64,000 bases of DNA, from the NCBI GenBank assembly GCA_018857735.1, contig JABMCL010003304.1, positions 777,501-841,500 on the forward strand, read 5' to 3'. Every line of letters starts with the position of its first letter. The first letter of the stretch is position 1. A program made the translations under genes and the position numbers. Below the pieces are notes generated by a model. The model was given only the letters and a program-made list of their open reading frames with translations, was not told the DNA's origin and ran no database searches. Positions 26,046-37,439 of the stretch are shown here, piece by piece. Origin of the DNA: Alviniconcha marisindica. Lineage: Eukaryota; Mollusca; Gastropoda; Provannidae.

Positions 26046-26530
26046 ACAGTTAGCCCGGCGCCGGGTCAGTGACAGCCCACAGCGACCCGCGCCGGAAGAC
26101 CGGCCCTAGCGGCGGCCAGACGGTGCGGCGAACCGATGCCGGACTGAAGAGACGGCCATTGGCCGCGGTACACCGGCCGCAGTGTCTGTCTGTTAAATGA
26201 ATCAAAGCTGATTCAAAACTTCTCAAAACATTAATTTTGTCCAGGCAGCCGCGAAGAAGAGATCAAAATGAAAACCGCTTAAAAATTAATAGGCCGGATT
26301 TCTTTGTGAGATGATGATGCCTTGCTGACTGATTTGAATCAGGACGACTCGACGGTTTGGCAGTGACCACTCCCGGCCCGGAGTAAGTATCGTTCTTCTT
26401 CTTCCGTAGTAGCTTAGCAAGGACTAGTTGTTGGACTTAATCTACAATCCTTATAAAATAGTTTTTGGAGTTAGTCGAGAGTTCCTGTCCGGGACTGAAC
26501 GGCTCTGTCAGAGCGTTGCCAGTCCCGTAA
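26046..26530. other. CpG-rich spacer
   Basis: Very CpG-rich at 26050-26200 (cggcgccgggtcagtg, gaagaccggccctagcgg), then AT-rich. An inverted, diverged copy of the element end seen at 13874 and 20170 lies near 26440-26490. No exon is visible. Confidence 0.4.
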
Positions 26531-26534
26531 GTTA

Positions 26535-26910
26535 GTAAACATGGTGCTTAACGTCCATATAAACCATAAGGCTTATCAGGGACGGGGAGGGGGGAAGGGC
26601 CGGATATCGGGAGGGGGCTGGGAGGGGGAGGGGGGGGGGAGAGGGAGGGTGATTATATCTGAGTACCCATCGCTACACTGTCACTAACAGAATCAATGAC
26701 TTCTGCATTAAGATGGGCAGATAGGATGAGCATTTTAATCAGTCAGTATTTCGTTAATTAGTGAGGGACAAACTGAGTCACAACTTGAGACAGTTAGTGT
26801 CCACAAACCACAACCTTTTCGGAGAGAAAGGGCCGAGAGCCGAAGCGGAATCGACCCTTTTGCTTACCAGCCTAACCGCGCGGCCTTACCGCTGGGCCAA
26901 ACTGACCGGC
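26535..26910 (-). mobile_element. SINE family A with many small ACTGA/TCAGT-type insertions
   Basis: It aligns with the copies at 3805, 5755 and 56552. It carries extra 4-9 base insertions, for example tatatctgagtacccatc, ttaatcagtcagtatttcg, gacaaactgagtcac and gccaaactgaccgg, where the other copies lack the ctga/cagt letters. Confidence 0.88.
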
Positions 26911-26916
26911 ATCAGT

Positions 26917-26984
26917 GTAAACATGGTGCTGAATGTCCACAGAAACCACAAGGCTTATTAGGGACGGGTAACTGACCGGCTCAC
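26917..26984 (-). mobile_element. second SINE family A remnant, internally deleted
   Basis: The tail (gtaaacatggtgctgaatg ... ttattagggacggg) is joined directly to the head end (ccggctcac). The whole middle is missing. Confidence 0.75.
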
Positions 26985-28180
26985 AGTCACATCCTGTTAC
27001 GCAGTGATGTGTAGACCATTTTTTAAAAAGGTGGTCACGGCCAGTGTCATCTTCCCCGGTACGTCAGTTTGACTCCCCGGCCAAGCCAGAACTGCCGCCC
27101 GCTCAGTCGCGCGAAATTAGCCCCGCAAAATTTTGCTCGCAAGTGAACTCTTCCAACTCAGTCCAAGCTCCGGTTTACGACATCCTTCCTTCAACTACTG
27201 CCGTATTTAGATACGCCATACTGAGGCTCCAGAACTGTCAGCTAACGAGCAGTTTTTTGTTGGTGATCAAACAGTGGTTTGTTACAAACCGAACTCAAAT
27301 TATACTGATCAGACGTTTGTTTTATAACTGACTGACCGTGTTGCTTACGCCAGCTCAACTGAATAAAACAAACTTGTTAAGTGGATCGCCGAGACAGAAC
27401 TGACTCCTTTTTTTCAGTTTTACCCGGGGTGGATGCGCCTCGTGTTCAGTTACACGTGCGTGCTTGGGCGCTAGGTTGCTTTTACAGTCATGGTTAGTAC
27501 TGACCCGAACGCCTTTCGGAGAGCGCTGACCGCGTCGGTGGACAGCTGCGCGGAGATAAAGAACGGTACCCCTTCCGGGCGGCCAGTCCGGGCGGCAGTG
27601 GACGCGGCCGCGGGTAACCAAACTGGCAGCCGGAACTGAGCGATGATCGGAGTGTGGTAACTCTTATCACGTACGGCGCAGTCATTTTAGTGTACGCTGT
27701 CACTTCCCCGAACTGGTAAGTTATGGCCTTTCCGGCGGCCGGCGGATCAGCCGTGATGATGATGTAGAGCGGCTTAGTCCTCGCCGGATGTCGGTTGCCG
27801 ACATATTAGGCCAGACAAACTGTGACCGTTGCCTAAGCATGGTTCAATGTTGCTTTACGTCCACACTGAAACCGTAAGACTCATTAGGACGGAAAGTCCA
27901 GGACGGCCACCCGTCTACTTTCACACACCGGCTCCAGTGAACTCTGACGGCGGCCGAAACTGAGTCTTCGCCGAGTTTTATTACCGGGTTGAGCCGGGTT
28001 ATGTCCCTTGCAGTGTATTTGTACGCGTGATGTGCATGTACACGTGCTTCTTATTTTTATGATATTGTCTGTTTTGTGGAATTTTCAGTCGCCTGCTCAT
28101 TTCATTCTGTAAATTATATGACTGAAACCCGGCCTCTTGCCGGGACAAAATAGAAGCCCAGTCTAACAGGCTTTTAAAGG
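26985..28180. other. CpG-rich sequence dense in ACTGA/TCAGT
   Basis: No exon is supported. CpG-rich at 27040-27140 and 27500-27780. The region may include an upstream control region for LYRM1, but I see no core promoter element that decides it. Confidence 0.35.
27838..27915 (-). mobile_element. SINE tail fragment, family C
   Basis: Reverse complement of the unit at 16079-16151 (caatgttgctttacgtcc ... ggacggccacc). Confidence 0.65.
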
Positions 28181-28461
28181 GAAGCAACTGTCGCAGTTTG
28201 TACAGAGTAATCTTCCTTTGCGTGTCCTCTGCTAGGATGAAAATGCGTGCCCTTGCATCTGCGTGCGGTTGTCAACATCAGGACGGCGATTTCTTTGGTG
28301 TAAGTGGTGAAGCATTCGCATTTTTTCTTCTCTATTTCCAGATAGCATATTTGATGGACCAACAGAGATATTGTGTGCATGTATGCTTAGACAGACTTGG
28401 AGTTTCGGCGCACAAGTTGCGCCATCAGTTATTACTACAGTAGACAGTTTAGTTTTCATGG

Positions 28462-28690
28462 AATAATGTTGCTTAACGTCCACTGGAGCAGGCCTATTAC
28501 TGTCAGTATTAGGGACGGGGAAAGGGGGGAAGAAGAGTGAAGACTCGCAAACCGGGAGGACCAAGGCTGCCGTGGACTGCCGCCAGAACAACAAAATGTT
28601 TAGGCACTGTCCGCCCGGCATTACGCAGCTACTACCGTACCACGCAATTGCAGTCCCAACTGCTATGCGGAACAGAGTCACAAAGACAAT
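28462..28690 (-). mobile_element. SINE-like element, family B
   Basis: It shares the family A tail (ttgcttaacgtccac ... attagggacggggaa) but has a different body: ggactgccgccagaacaa, ggcactgtccgcccgg, aactgctatgcggaacagag. The same body recurs at 29204-29445. Confidence 0.75.
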
Positions 28691-29160
28691 GTCCGTAGCT
28701 CCGCTGTTGGGAAACAACTGAAGCAAAAGAAGTCCAACTCTCCACCTCCCTACTCTTGATTTCTTCTGGGCTAACTTGTGGGTCCAGCACGACCTCCCTC
28801 CTCTTGATCTCGCCTGGACCCGCCAAAGAGTCTAACTTCTTCGTGAGAGTCCAGCTCACCTCCCTCCACTTGATCTCGCCTGGACTCTGTAGTTTTCCGA
28901 CAGCACTCCTATGGTTTATAGTTTTTCAGTTCCTATAAAAAGTACATTATCTTGAAGAAAGATATAATAATAATAATAAAATAACTTTGATATTACCATA
29001 ACATTTATACAGTGCTATTCTCAGATCTACACAAACTCGTACCAAAAGAGATACGTCAGTAGTAGGTGAGCTCATTGAAGCGCCATGTTTTTTTCCATTG
29101 GTGTTTGTACCAGAACTGCGCGTTGCCATCGTAATTCATCAGGATCAAGATTGGACTGTT
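28690..29160. other. spacer; possible LYRM1 promoter
   Basis: A direct repeat of about 45 bases (cctccctcctcttgatctcg / cctccctccacttgatctcg) lies at 28745-28885. At 29077-29092 a gcgccatgtttt sequence resembles a YY1 site of the kind found in housekeeping promoters. Assignment to LYRM1 rests on position only. Confidence 0.2.
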
Positions 29161-29203
29161 GAATTATTTTCAGTACCTGTTGTCCAAACTGATTCTTGAC
29201 TGT

Positions 29204-29445
29204 GACCATTTTGCTTTATGTCCACAGAAGCAAGGTTGCATATTAGGGATGGGGGGGGGGGGGGGGGGGGGAAGAGGACGAAAGAGTGAAGGCTTGACTG
29301 CGGATACCACCCGAAAAAGACTAGAGAGACTGTGGACCACCGCCAGAACAATGGAAGTGTTAAGGCGGTGTCCCCTCGCCATTGCGCAGCGACTAGTGCA
29401 CTGCACAGTTGCTGTTTCAACTGCCATGCTGGGCAGAGAATCTTT
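29204..29445 (-). mobile_element. SINE-like element, family B, second copy
   Basis: gctttatgtccacagaagc, a G run of about 20 at 29250-29270, then the family B body (ccaccgccagaacaatgg, tcaactgccatgctgggc). It lies just upstream of the first coding exon of LYRM1. Confidence 0.75.
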
Positions 29446-29588
29446 CATACTTCACTCTTTTAAAGTCATAATTACATTTTATGTAAAATAATAAAAAGCA
29501 TGATAGGATGTGTGTGTGTGTGTGCGCAAATTACATATATATATATATATGAGCATTTCATTATTAGGTGTTTTTTTTTCTGTTTCAG

Positions 29589-29785
29589 GGAGCAGGCAGC
29601 TAGCCACATGGGGCTATCATCCCATAATGACTATGACATACAGAAACAAGGTTTTGTCTCTTTATCGTGAAATATTCCGATTGGCTCGGGGCTGGCAGTC
29701 AGCAACAGGGCAACTCAAGGAAACAGAAGAGGAGCAAAGATACATCATTGGAGAAGCAAAGGAACTATTCAAGAAAAACAAAAAT
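29589..29785 (+). CDS. LYRM1: LYRM1 exon with start codon
   Basis: Acceptor tgtttcag ends at 29588. ATG is at 29627-29629, and a second in-frame ATG is at 29633. Donor AAT|GTATGA ends the exon in phase 0. It codes for residues 1-53 with the LYR motif. Confidence 0.9.
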
Positions 29786-31668
29786 GTATGAACCATATTG
29801 TATGATTGAGTTATAAACTACAACTTAGTTAATTACCATTTTCTTTATAAAATTACATCATCCCATAACCATGGAAGATGACATAATGACATCATCATGT
29901 AACATAGAAGAAGTTTGATAGTCTTTGATCCAATCAGTTTTGTATACAAAGAGTCTTTGATCCAATTTCTGAATTAGTTTTGTGTACCTTGCCCTGTCTT
30001 ATTGTTGAATGACTTCAACCAAAGGCTGAGTAAGGCTGCCAGCTGTTGTTGTTGTTGATCGCTTTTATGTAGCGCTATTCTCCGCTCTTGAGCAGACTCA
30101 CTGTGCTCGCATGTGATTCTACACGAGTGAATAGCTTTTTATAGTGCAATTTTTAATATCCATGGAAGTGGTGTACTTACAGTGCTGGTATGGCTGGTGC
30201 CACATGAAACTGCTGCCATCTCGGCGCGTTCTGTGTACACCATACTGTCATGGCAGTTTCATTTGAACTGTAAAAAAAATCAATGTTTTGTTGTGTTTCA
30301 GCTCACGGATGAGAAAGAGATCAAAGAACACATCAGGGAATGTGAAACAAGAATTCAGCTAGGTAACCATGCAACTTTTTTTAATACAGTGAAGTTTGAT
30401 AAATAGTGTTGCCTCGTGTAACAGCCCCAGCAATTATGTAATAATGTGTGCCTACAGGTGCAACAGGCACTTGTGTACTGCTCCTGACCCCTACCTCCCA
30501 AAGACATGGGAATTGTAAGCTGACTGATGGAAATTGGTGATAATAGTTATAGCATTAGTACCTGACCTGTTTGTATGCTGAATTAGCCTAATGCATTTGC
30601 TAAGAATAACAGGAAATTTCCTTGTGGTGAGGTGCTCATGAACACATGACATGTGTGGTCTTTTTTTACAGTCAGAGAACTCTATGTGAATATTTCACTG
30701 CACACTTTGAGTAGTACTGTTTTGGTTCAGAAAAGAAAGGAAAGTTTGACTGGTGTTTTGAGGACAAAAACTTGCAATTTGTGTAAGTTCTTCAATGTCT
30801 TAACTGGATGACTCAAGTGTATTCTACAAAATGCTGAGAATCGGAGTGTATTATTACTATTGTAATTTTTTTAACATTTGTTTCAGCAATTCACTACAGA
30901 ATACCTTACCCCAGACATGTAAGTAGACACGTACATATACTTGTGTGCCTAATGATCATAATTGACAGGAGAGAGAGAGAGAGAGAGAGTTTTAATCAGT
31001 TAGTAACCTTGTTAGTTTAGTTTCCAAGCAATGTCAACAGATATATCCAGTAAAAATAGTTATTCGTTGTTGTTGTTTTTGACACGTTGTGTTCTAAAAT
31101 ACAGGAAACTTCAAATGGCAGGTGGAAGTGTTTAACTATTGCAGTTGAATTCTTTTCCTGGGGTAGATGTCAGTGTTTTAGGTGCGTCCAATTGGCATGA
31201 AAAACATACTGGGCAAGAGCTGTGGAAGTGTTCTGAGTGTGGCAGCCTTTTGTTTCATTATGCCCCCTCCCTCTTCAGGTGCAGCAGAATCTTCATATTT
31301 ATGGTGTTCTGCTGTACCAAAGAACTAGAGAAAAAAGGTATCCCAAATGTATCCAAAATTCCTCAGTTCTTTTGTTACTGTGTCTCACGCATTGGCTGCA
31401 AGGCTTAGGCTATATCTAATGAATACGTACTGAACTTTAAAAGTTGTCAGACAAAAGTTCATCTTTGCATTTATAAAATAAGTCTTTTTCCCCTCGCAAT
31501 ATTGCCTGTTTGTAGCACTATAAGAAATCCAAGTTTTTGTGTCCGAGTACTGTAGGTGAAATCAAAAAGATTTGAAGATGCAAGTTGCTGTTTGTTGCAG
31601 GTGTCCAGTTCTAGTATTGTAATAATTATGACATTGCAGGTCCAAGTTGCAATTTGCTCCATATGCCC

Positions 31669-31737
<69 letters not shown>

Positions 31738-32292
31738 AGTGGCCCAGGACTGCATGTGTAACTAGCCAGTTTCTGAGGTGTATTGAAGTATTTTTGCTTG
31801 AGTGGGTAGCTTAATGTTTCAGGTGTGCACTTCTGGTGCAGGTAAAAATGGTTGTTTAAAGGTAGACATGACTTCACTTGCTGTACTTAGCCACTTCTAT
31901 TTTTCAGTGGATCTCTCTCTCTCTCTCTTCTCTCTCTCGCTGTCTGTTGCAAAGGTGAAGTGGCTCAGTATGGCAAGTGGACATACTCACTAATTACTGC
32001 AGGTATAGGTAAGGATAATACTTACAGACCTGTGTCTGTGGCCAGTTACTGCATGTGTGATTGGCTCATCATGGTAAGTGCAACTGGCCAGAAGTTGTTC
32101 CATCCATGTGTTAGCATGCTCAGACATCTTTGCATGTGAATGTGACCAATTGATACCTATTTCATTCCACAGGTAAACATACCCCAGAATACTCTGGCAC
32201 CAACAAGCGCACGACTGAAAAAGGCTCAAAAGAGATCCATACAGCAGTCAAAACCTGTGTACCTCAAGTCCTATGGTGATGCAGATGACTAA
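29627..32292 (+). CDS. LYRM1: LYR motif-containing protein 1 (LYRM1), 4 coding exons, 123 aa
   Basis: Coding exons are 29627-29785, 30302-30362, 30887-30918 and 32173-32292, all with GT-AG introns and matching phases; the stop is TAA. The joined protein is 123 residues, close to vertebrate LYRM1 (122). Residues 9-18 read VLSLYREIFR and hold the LYR motif; KELFKKNKN follows near 45-53, IRECETRIQL at 64-73 and the conserved IHYRIPYPR at 75-83; the end keeps KPVYLKSY. LYR proteins are small three-helix proteins, mostly mitochondrial, that bind acyl carrier protein (NDUFAB1) and help assemble respiratory or Fe-S proteins. The precise role of LYRM1 is less well known. Start: MTMTYRNK is the first Met in frame in an exon whose acceptor is at 29587-29588, so at least one 5' UTR exon lies upstream. 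Confidence 0.93.
30040..30130. mobile_element. LINE/SINE-tail-like remnant
   Basis: gttgttgttgttgatcgc, tttatgtagcgc, then ctcttgagcagactcac. This resembles the trinucleotide-ended tails with GCGC pairs seen at 44595-44680 (inverted). It lies in LYRM1 intron 1. Confidence 0.4.
30302..30362 (+). CDS. LYRM1: LYRM1 exon 2 (coding)
   Basis: Acceptor gtgtttcag, donor AG|GTAACC. It codes for LTDEKEIKEHIRECETRIQL plus the first base of the next codon. Confidence 0.9.
30887..30918 (+). CDS. LYRM1: LYRM1 exon 3, 32-nt micro-exon
   Basis: Acceptor ttgtttcag, donor CAT|GTAAGT. It completes the split codon and codes for AIHYRIPYPRH, the most conserved peptide of the family, which supports this very short exon. 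Confidence 0.88.
31590..32010. repeat. degenerate acceptor-like repeats and TA tract in LYRM1 intron 3
   Basis: Loose repeats of the form tgcaggt followed by AG-rich or GT-rich sequence occur at about 31600, 31636, 31838 and 32001, resembling the true acceptor at 32172. A TA tract lies at 31671-31734 and a CT tract at about 31911-31940. The repeat claim is weak. Confidence 0.35.
32173..32292 (+). CDS. LYRM1: LYRM1 last exon
   Basis: Acceptor cattccacag, then VNIPQNTLAPTSARLK and the basic end with KPVYLKSYGDADD and TAA at 32290-32292. Confidence 0.92.
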   Translation, partial: VNIPQNTLAPTSARLKKAQKRSIQQSKPVYLKSYGDADD

Positions 32293-32448
32293 AGTGTGGG
32301 CTTCCTGAAAGTGTGTGTGTGTGTGTGTGTGTGTGCACGCGTGTAGGTATAGGTTGTGTGTGTGTGTGTTAATAAGGTCAAATTCAACTGCTTATGAAAA
32401 AATGTTGCAAGTATGTGCTGCTGTATGCTGAAATATTTAACTTTGCCA

Positions 32449-32454
32449 AATAAA
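32449..32454 (+). terminator. LYRM1: polyadenylation signal AATAAA of LYRM1
   Basis: AATAAA lies 157 bases after the stop codon, with GT-rich sequence downstream. This fits a short 3' UTR. Confidence 0.7.
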
Positions 32455-32459
32455 TATTG

Positions 32460-34480
32460 TAAACCTCATCTCTTGGTTTGAACCAAGCTGTAAAACTGAT
32501 GTTGAACTTGCGTGTGTTGAAGCTTGCAGAGTTTGTAACCCATTTTACAAGCCTAGTGGCATGTACTGATATCAGTAATGTCATGGTTATTATCATAACA
32601 TTTGCAGTTGTATGTGCATGTACCTGTGTGTGTGTCTGTGTGTGTGTGCTCACGTGCATGTGCACATGTGAGTGTGAGAATTTTGTTTGCAAAGTTAATG
32701 ACCAAATAGCTGGAAACAGAATACTAAGCACAGTAGAGAAAATGTACAGGTGCATATCCTGTTTAAATTATTTACAGACAGAGAAGTTATAAACAGAGCA
32801 CCAAGGAACAAGTGAGGTCTTGGTTTACTGGCACAAGTCTTTTGCTTTTAACAACATTGTTGTACACTCATCCACATACATGAAAAAACAACCACAACCA
32901 AATACAAAAAAGTGATTTCATCAGTTATATTTGTGAAATTTTGACTAGACCCAACAAAATATTTAGATAGTATTCTAAATCTAAACAAACATCAACTTTT
33001 TGGATTTGTGTGCTATATTTCCAAATGCTTTCAATATTAAAAAAATATATATATATATATAAAAATTCTGTGACCATTTTGCACAGCCAGCATGTGAGCA
33101 ATCCCATGGGAAATTGCTTGTCTGGTGCTGCCTGGTCCTTTTGAATGCTGGAACTCCCTGGTGAGTTGTAGTCTGAAGAGTTAAATCCATAGGATTGGAA
33201 ACTTGATCCTGCTACCTAGCCAGGCAAGAGGACTGAGTGTAGTGGCATGGATTCACATGCCCATGCATCGTTTGATAACCAGGAAGCGAGCGAAGCACGA
33301 TACAACTGCGTTCAGTTACTGCTCCTTCATCCATGTGTGTGTACAAACGAGCTTTCACAATAAGCAGGAATGAAGTAGCAATGGCCACTTTACACAGGTT
33401 ATGTCTGGCACTGTTCTGCATCTAACATGGCTGAATGACTAATGCCTTTGCTAAACACAAAGCATGGTAGATCTATGTGCTGGCCATCAACATGAAAGAA
33501 AGAAAACAACAACAACATAGAGTTGAATATGGAAGAAGAAATGCTCTTAGAGCTGCAGAGGGTAAGGCTGTGTAGCCCATTTTTTTAATATGTTGGGTTA
33601 CCAAGCATACACACAAACGAGAGTACATAAGATGTCTAATGCTGCACAGCAACTGAGGGCAGGGGAGTGTTCAGGTGGAAGGAAAGCTGATCCATCAGTA
33701 ATGTAGAGGTCTCCAGCAAAACCAGCTGACCCATGCTGCCATTACCTTCATTGATCCTGTTTTACTGATGAGGATCCAGATATGTTCTAAAAGACACTGT
33801 GGTACTAAGTTATACAACTGCCCATATCACTAAACAGTTTAAAGTGCGGAAATTGATTGTAACACACATGGTTGAAAGCAATCGGGGGAGGGAGACATAA
33901 ACATTTCAAGAAGTTTAAACAGAGTATAATGACCACACTTGGAGAAACAAGACCAAACTTTGACTAATTACAACAAATGACATTGGTAATGTATCAATTG
34001 TATTTGCCTTTGTAAGTGCCCCAGACTCTCATGAGATGGAGCACCATAAATTATCACATCAAAAAATGTGTCCACAGATTTGAATGGTGATTCATACACA
34101 ATATTTTATCATTCAATAAAATTATAATGGAGAATGTAAATGGTCCTATGTATTTCTCTGTTAGGCTGCCTTGAAAGATTATGCCCACATATCACTACAA
34201 AAAGTAAAAATAACGGGGGGTGAGAAGTCCAGGATTTATATATATTATTTTGAAAGCTTCCTTGCTCCAGTTGGGAATTCGTGCATGGCTGTCTTTCCCA
34301 AAGGAAAGCTATATCTAATAGTTGCGCTATTCAGTTGCAATTAATGGCTGATGCTGGTGGAGTTTCTGTTTGTCCATGCAACACATTCAGATTCTGTTGC
34401 CATGGGTTCTCTGAATGTGTGCACAGCTGTAGCACACAGAACCTTTTTTTTTTTTTTGTCACCCAAAAGACATAGACATG
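32460..34480. other. unassigned intergenic sequence
   Basis: No exon is recognisable. TG-rich around 32620-32680, a short TA tract near 33043-33060, a T run at 34444-34456. The minus frame at 33212-33421 has no family signature. The missing last SDR exon could lie here or further upstream to 38.7 kb. Confidence 0.45.
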
Positions 34481-34486
34481 GTGTCC

Positions 34487-35290
34487 ATCAGCCTAAGGTT
34501 AGGGCAAGCCCACCAGCGTAAGACTAGGGAGAGCCCACCAGCCTAGGATAAAGGAGAGTCCACTGGCCTAAGACTAGGGAGAGCCCACCAGCCTAGGATA
34601 AAGGAGAGTCCACTGGCCTAAGACTAGGGAGAGCCCACCAGCCTAGGATAAAGGAGAGTCCACTGGCCTAAGACTAGGGAGAGCCCACCAACCAAAGACT
34701 AGGGAGAACTTGTCATCCTAAGACTAGTGACAGCTCACCACCCTAAGACTGGGGAGAGCCCTCTGGCAAAAGACTAGGGAGAACCCACCAACTTAGGGTT
34801 GAGGTGAGTCCACTGGCCTAAGACTAGGGAGAGCCCACCAACCTAAGACTAGGGAGATCTTGTCACCCTAAGACTAGGGACAGCTCACCACCCTAAGAGT
34901 AGGGAGACCTTGTCACCGTAAGACTGGGGACAGCTCACAACCTTAAGACTAGGGAGATCTTGTCACCATAAGACTGGGGACAGCTCACCACCTTTAGGGA
35001 GATCTTGTTACCCTAAGACTAGGGACAGCTCACCACCCTAAGAGTAGGGAGACCTTGTCGCCATAAGACTGGGGACAGCCCACCACCTTAAGACTAGGAA
35101 GAGCCCACCAGCCTGAGACTAGGCAGAACTCACCACTGTAAGACTAGGGAGAGGCCACCAGCCTAGGACCAGAGTGCTCAGCGGTCTATGACCATGAGCA
35201 GCCCACTAGCCTATCTAGCCCACTAGGGAGCCCACAAGCCTAAGACTATGCGCACCACCCTGAAACTGGTGAGTCCAGCACCATAAGACT
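34487..35290. repeat. about 25-32 bp minisatellite, roughly 28 copies
   Basis: The unit contains ctaagactagggagagccc and accagc. Subtypes alternate: gagcccaccag, gacagctcaccaccc, gatcttgtcaccc. A 60-bp dimer (ending aaaggagagtccactggc) is repeated three times at the start. Confidence 0.95.
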
Positions 35291-35637
35291 TAAGGTGGTG
35301 GGGGCGAAGGGTGTTCTGGCTGACCTGGGATTTTAACCTGCAACCTCTCCATCAAGAGCCCAGTCAACTACGTCACCTCCTGAATGATGGGCATGTGACC
35401 ATGTTTAAAATTCTGATGAAAACAACAACAAGGTACAGCCAGGCACCACACCACTGAGTGCCCTGGAGAAAGCAGGGTCTATCAACTTCAAAGGTCAGAG
35501 CATGGGCCACTGTCGAATGCTGGAACCACTTCAAAGTCGGCACCACAGAAACTTACAATAAACGGGGCAGAAGCACATATTGGCTTTCCCCAAACACTGT
35601 TGCACCATTCTGAACTGAAGTGACTAGAAATAAATAA

Positions 35638-35641
<4 letters not shown>

Positions 35642-35697
<56 letters not shown>
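35642..35697. repeat. (TA)n microsatellite
   Basis: Perfect TA tract of about 28 units. Confidence 0.96.
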
Positions 35698-35699
<2 letters not shown>

Positions 35700-35700
<1 letters not shown>

Positions 35701-36840
35701 TCATTACAATTGCACAAATTGACATATGCCTTAAAGTTCTTGTCATATATGACATGACAACATTATTATAAGAACACACAAAATATCTTTGACTTCAAAA
35801 TAATTACCACACCTGATGATTACACAGACATAAAAGCCAGTAGAATCCGTCTGTCAAACAAGGGAAACAGTAGGTGTGTGGGTTTTGGTAAGGAGTTCAT
35901 TAACATGGAAGAATATAATTTTCCAGAAAGACCTGAGAAAAGTGTTCTGTTATGAGGTACTGTCCACAACGCTGTCAAATTGGTTTTGCTGCTGGTGGCA
36001 AGTTTCTTACAGACTACTTGTGAGATTTTTTGCTCCAACAAGTGGTCAAATAGCCACTTGTCAAATCAATAATTAGTCAAATTTGTCAAACATTTTATCT
36101 ATGAAACTAAGAATCAAAATAATGCATTTTGTGTAATCTAAAAAAACAAGGTAGTTTGATGAACAGGTGTGTAATGTGTGGAACTACTAATCAGATAATA
36201 GATTTGTTGAATCAACAGATCTTCATTCTAAACTCTCTAAAAAAATATAATTTTTATGAATAGCAACATTGACCAACCGATGATTTACCAGTCTTTGACC
36301 AATTACTTTTGACAAAAAAAGTGTTCCCACAATTTCTTTCACTCAATAAAAAAAAAAATCATCCATGTGTTATGTTGAAGGAGCTGCCGAATCAAAGAAG
36401 TAACATGCTCTTTCATGAGGGGGTCCTATCAACTTGTCCTTGTGCTGCACAGATGTCTGAGGCTACCAACCACCTTCGTTAATAACAGGTTGTCCAAATG
36501 CATGTGCTTTGATGACACGTAGCAAACATTCCTACTGGCTGTTCAGTCGGCATCCAGATGAGTCAAAGCTGCAGGCAAGCCCTCAGCCAGGACAGATCAC
36601 ATGCCAGAGATGCGTGCCTTCTGGACATAGCTACTGGCCACCAGGTTGTCAACAACTTGTTCCGGCAGCCAGCCTTTCCAGCGCAGCAGGAACTGATGAC
36701 AGAAACACACCCCATAAAACTGACCACGCTGTATCACATGCATTGGAGACAGAATGGGTGGACAAAGCTACTATGTGTATTGGTACCTATAAGCTGTCTT
36801 ATTCCCTCTGCAATGTTCTCATGAAAAGCTTCTCAAAATC
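35700..36840. other. unassigned AT-rich sequence
   Basis: No exon is recognisable. The plus frames at 36509-36844 have no family motif; they lie directly before a LINE tail and might be degraded LINE sequence. Confidence 0.4.
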
Positions 36841-36844
36841 TTGA

Positions 36845-37335
36845 AAACCAGTCTCAACATTTTCAGACTGGGCTCATTTACATTCTTGGCACCTAGTGTT
36901 TGGAACTCGCTGCCTGCTGATCTGAGAAATGCTCCCTCGCTTGCCTGCTTTAGATCTCAGCTGAAAACTCACTTGTTCTGTCTAGCTTTCAACTAGACTG
37001 TATATGTATATGAGGCAATATGTTTTTGTTTGTTTTTTGATGTGTGGTTATGTAAATTGTACTGCCTTTGTACTGGTTCTGTCCATTTTATTCTTACTTA
37101 ATCAGTGGCATATTGTTTGTCTGCCTGCATGCATGTGAATGGGAAGTGGTTTGTCAATCACAGTGTCAAGTGGTGATGATGTATAGAACCTTTATATCTG
37201 AAAGTGTGAGTGTGTTGGTTGTCAGGATTACTGAATGTTTGTGAGGGAGGGTGTATCGTTATTGTAAGGCATGTTGAGTCTGTTTTATCTAGGGAATTAT
37301 AGAAGAAATCTTTATTATTACTATTATTATAATGG
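36845..37335 (+). mobile_element. 3' end of CR1/L2-like non-LTR retrotransposon
   Basis: The plus frame reads [17 protein letters not shown] ... SLACFRSQLKTHLFCLAFN and stop. This matches the familiar C-terminal end of LINE reverse transcriptase ORFs (xxVWNSLPxxLR...FKxxLKTHLF). A 3' UTR follows and ends in an ATT/TATTATT tail at about 37308-37332. The rest of the ORF is missing. Confidence 0.8.
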
Positions 37336-37439
37336 ACAGCAACTTGTCTCTGACATTCAATGATAGGGATATTGTATTAACAGTGCAGTGGAACTCCCTT
37401 AAAACAAAGCGGATAAGACATGGAAAATGACTTCTTTGT

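Noticed and set aside
28198..28443. 81-codon plus frame
   Set aside because: No motif, no conserved start context, in a SINE-rich region.
31240..31410. Plus frame as an extra LYRM1 exon
   Set aside because: The exons on both sides already join in phase and the peptide does not match the family.
36509..36844. Plus frames of 111 and 88 codons
   Set aside because: Overlapping frames with no recognisable domain, adjacent to a LINE tail. Not enough to call a gene.
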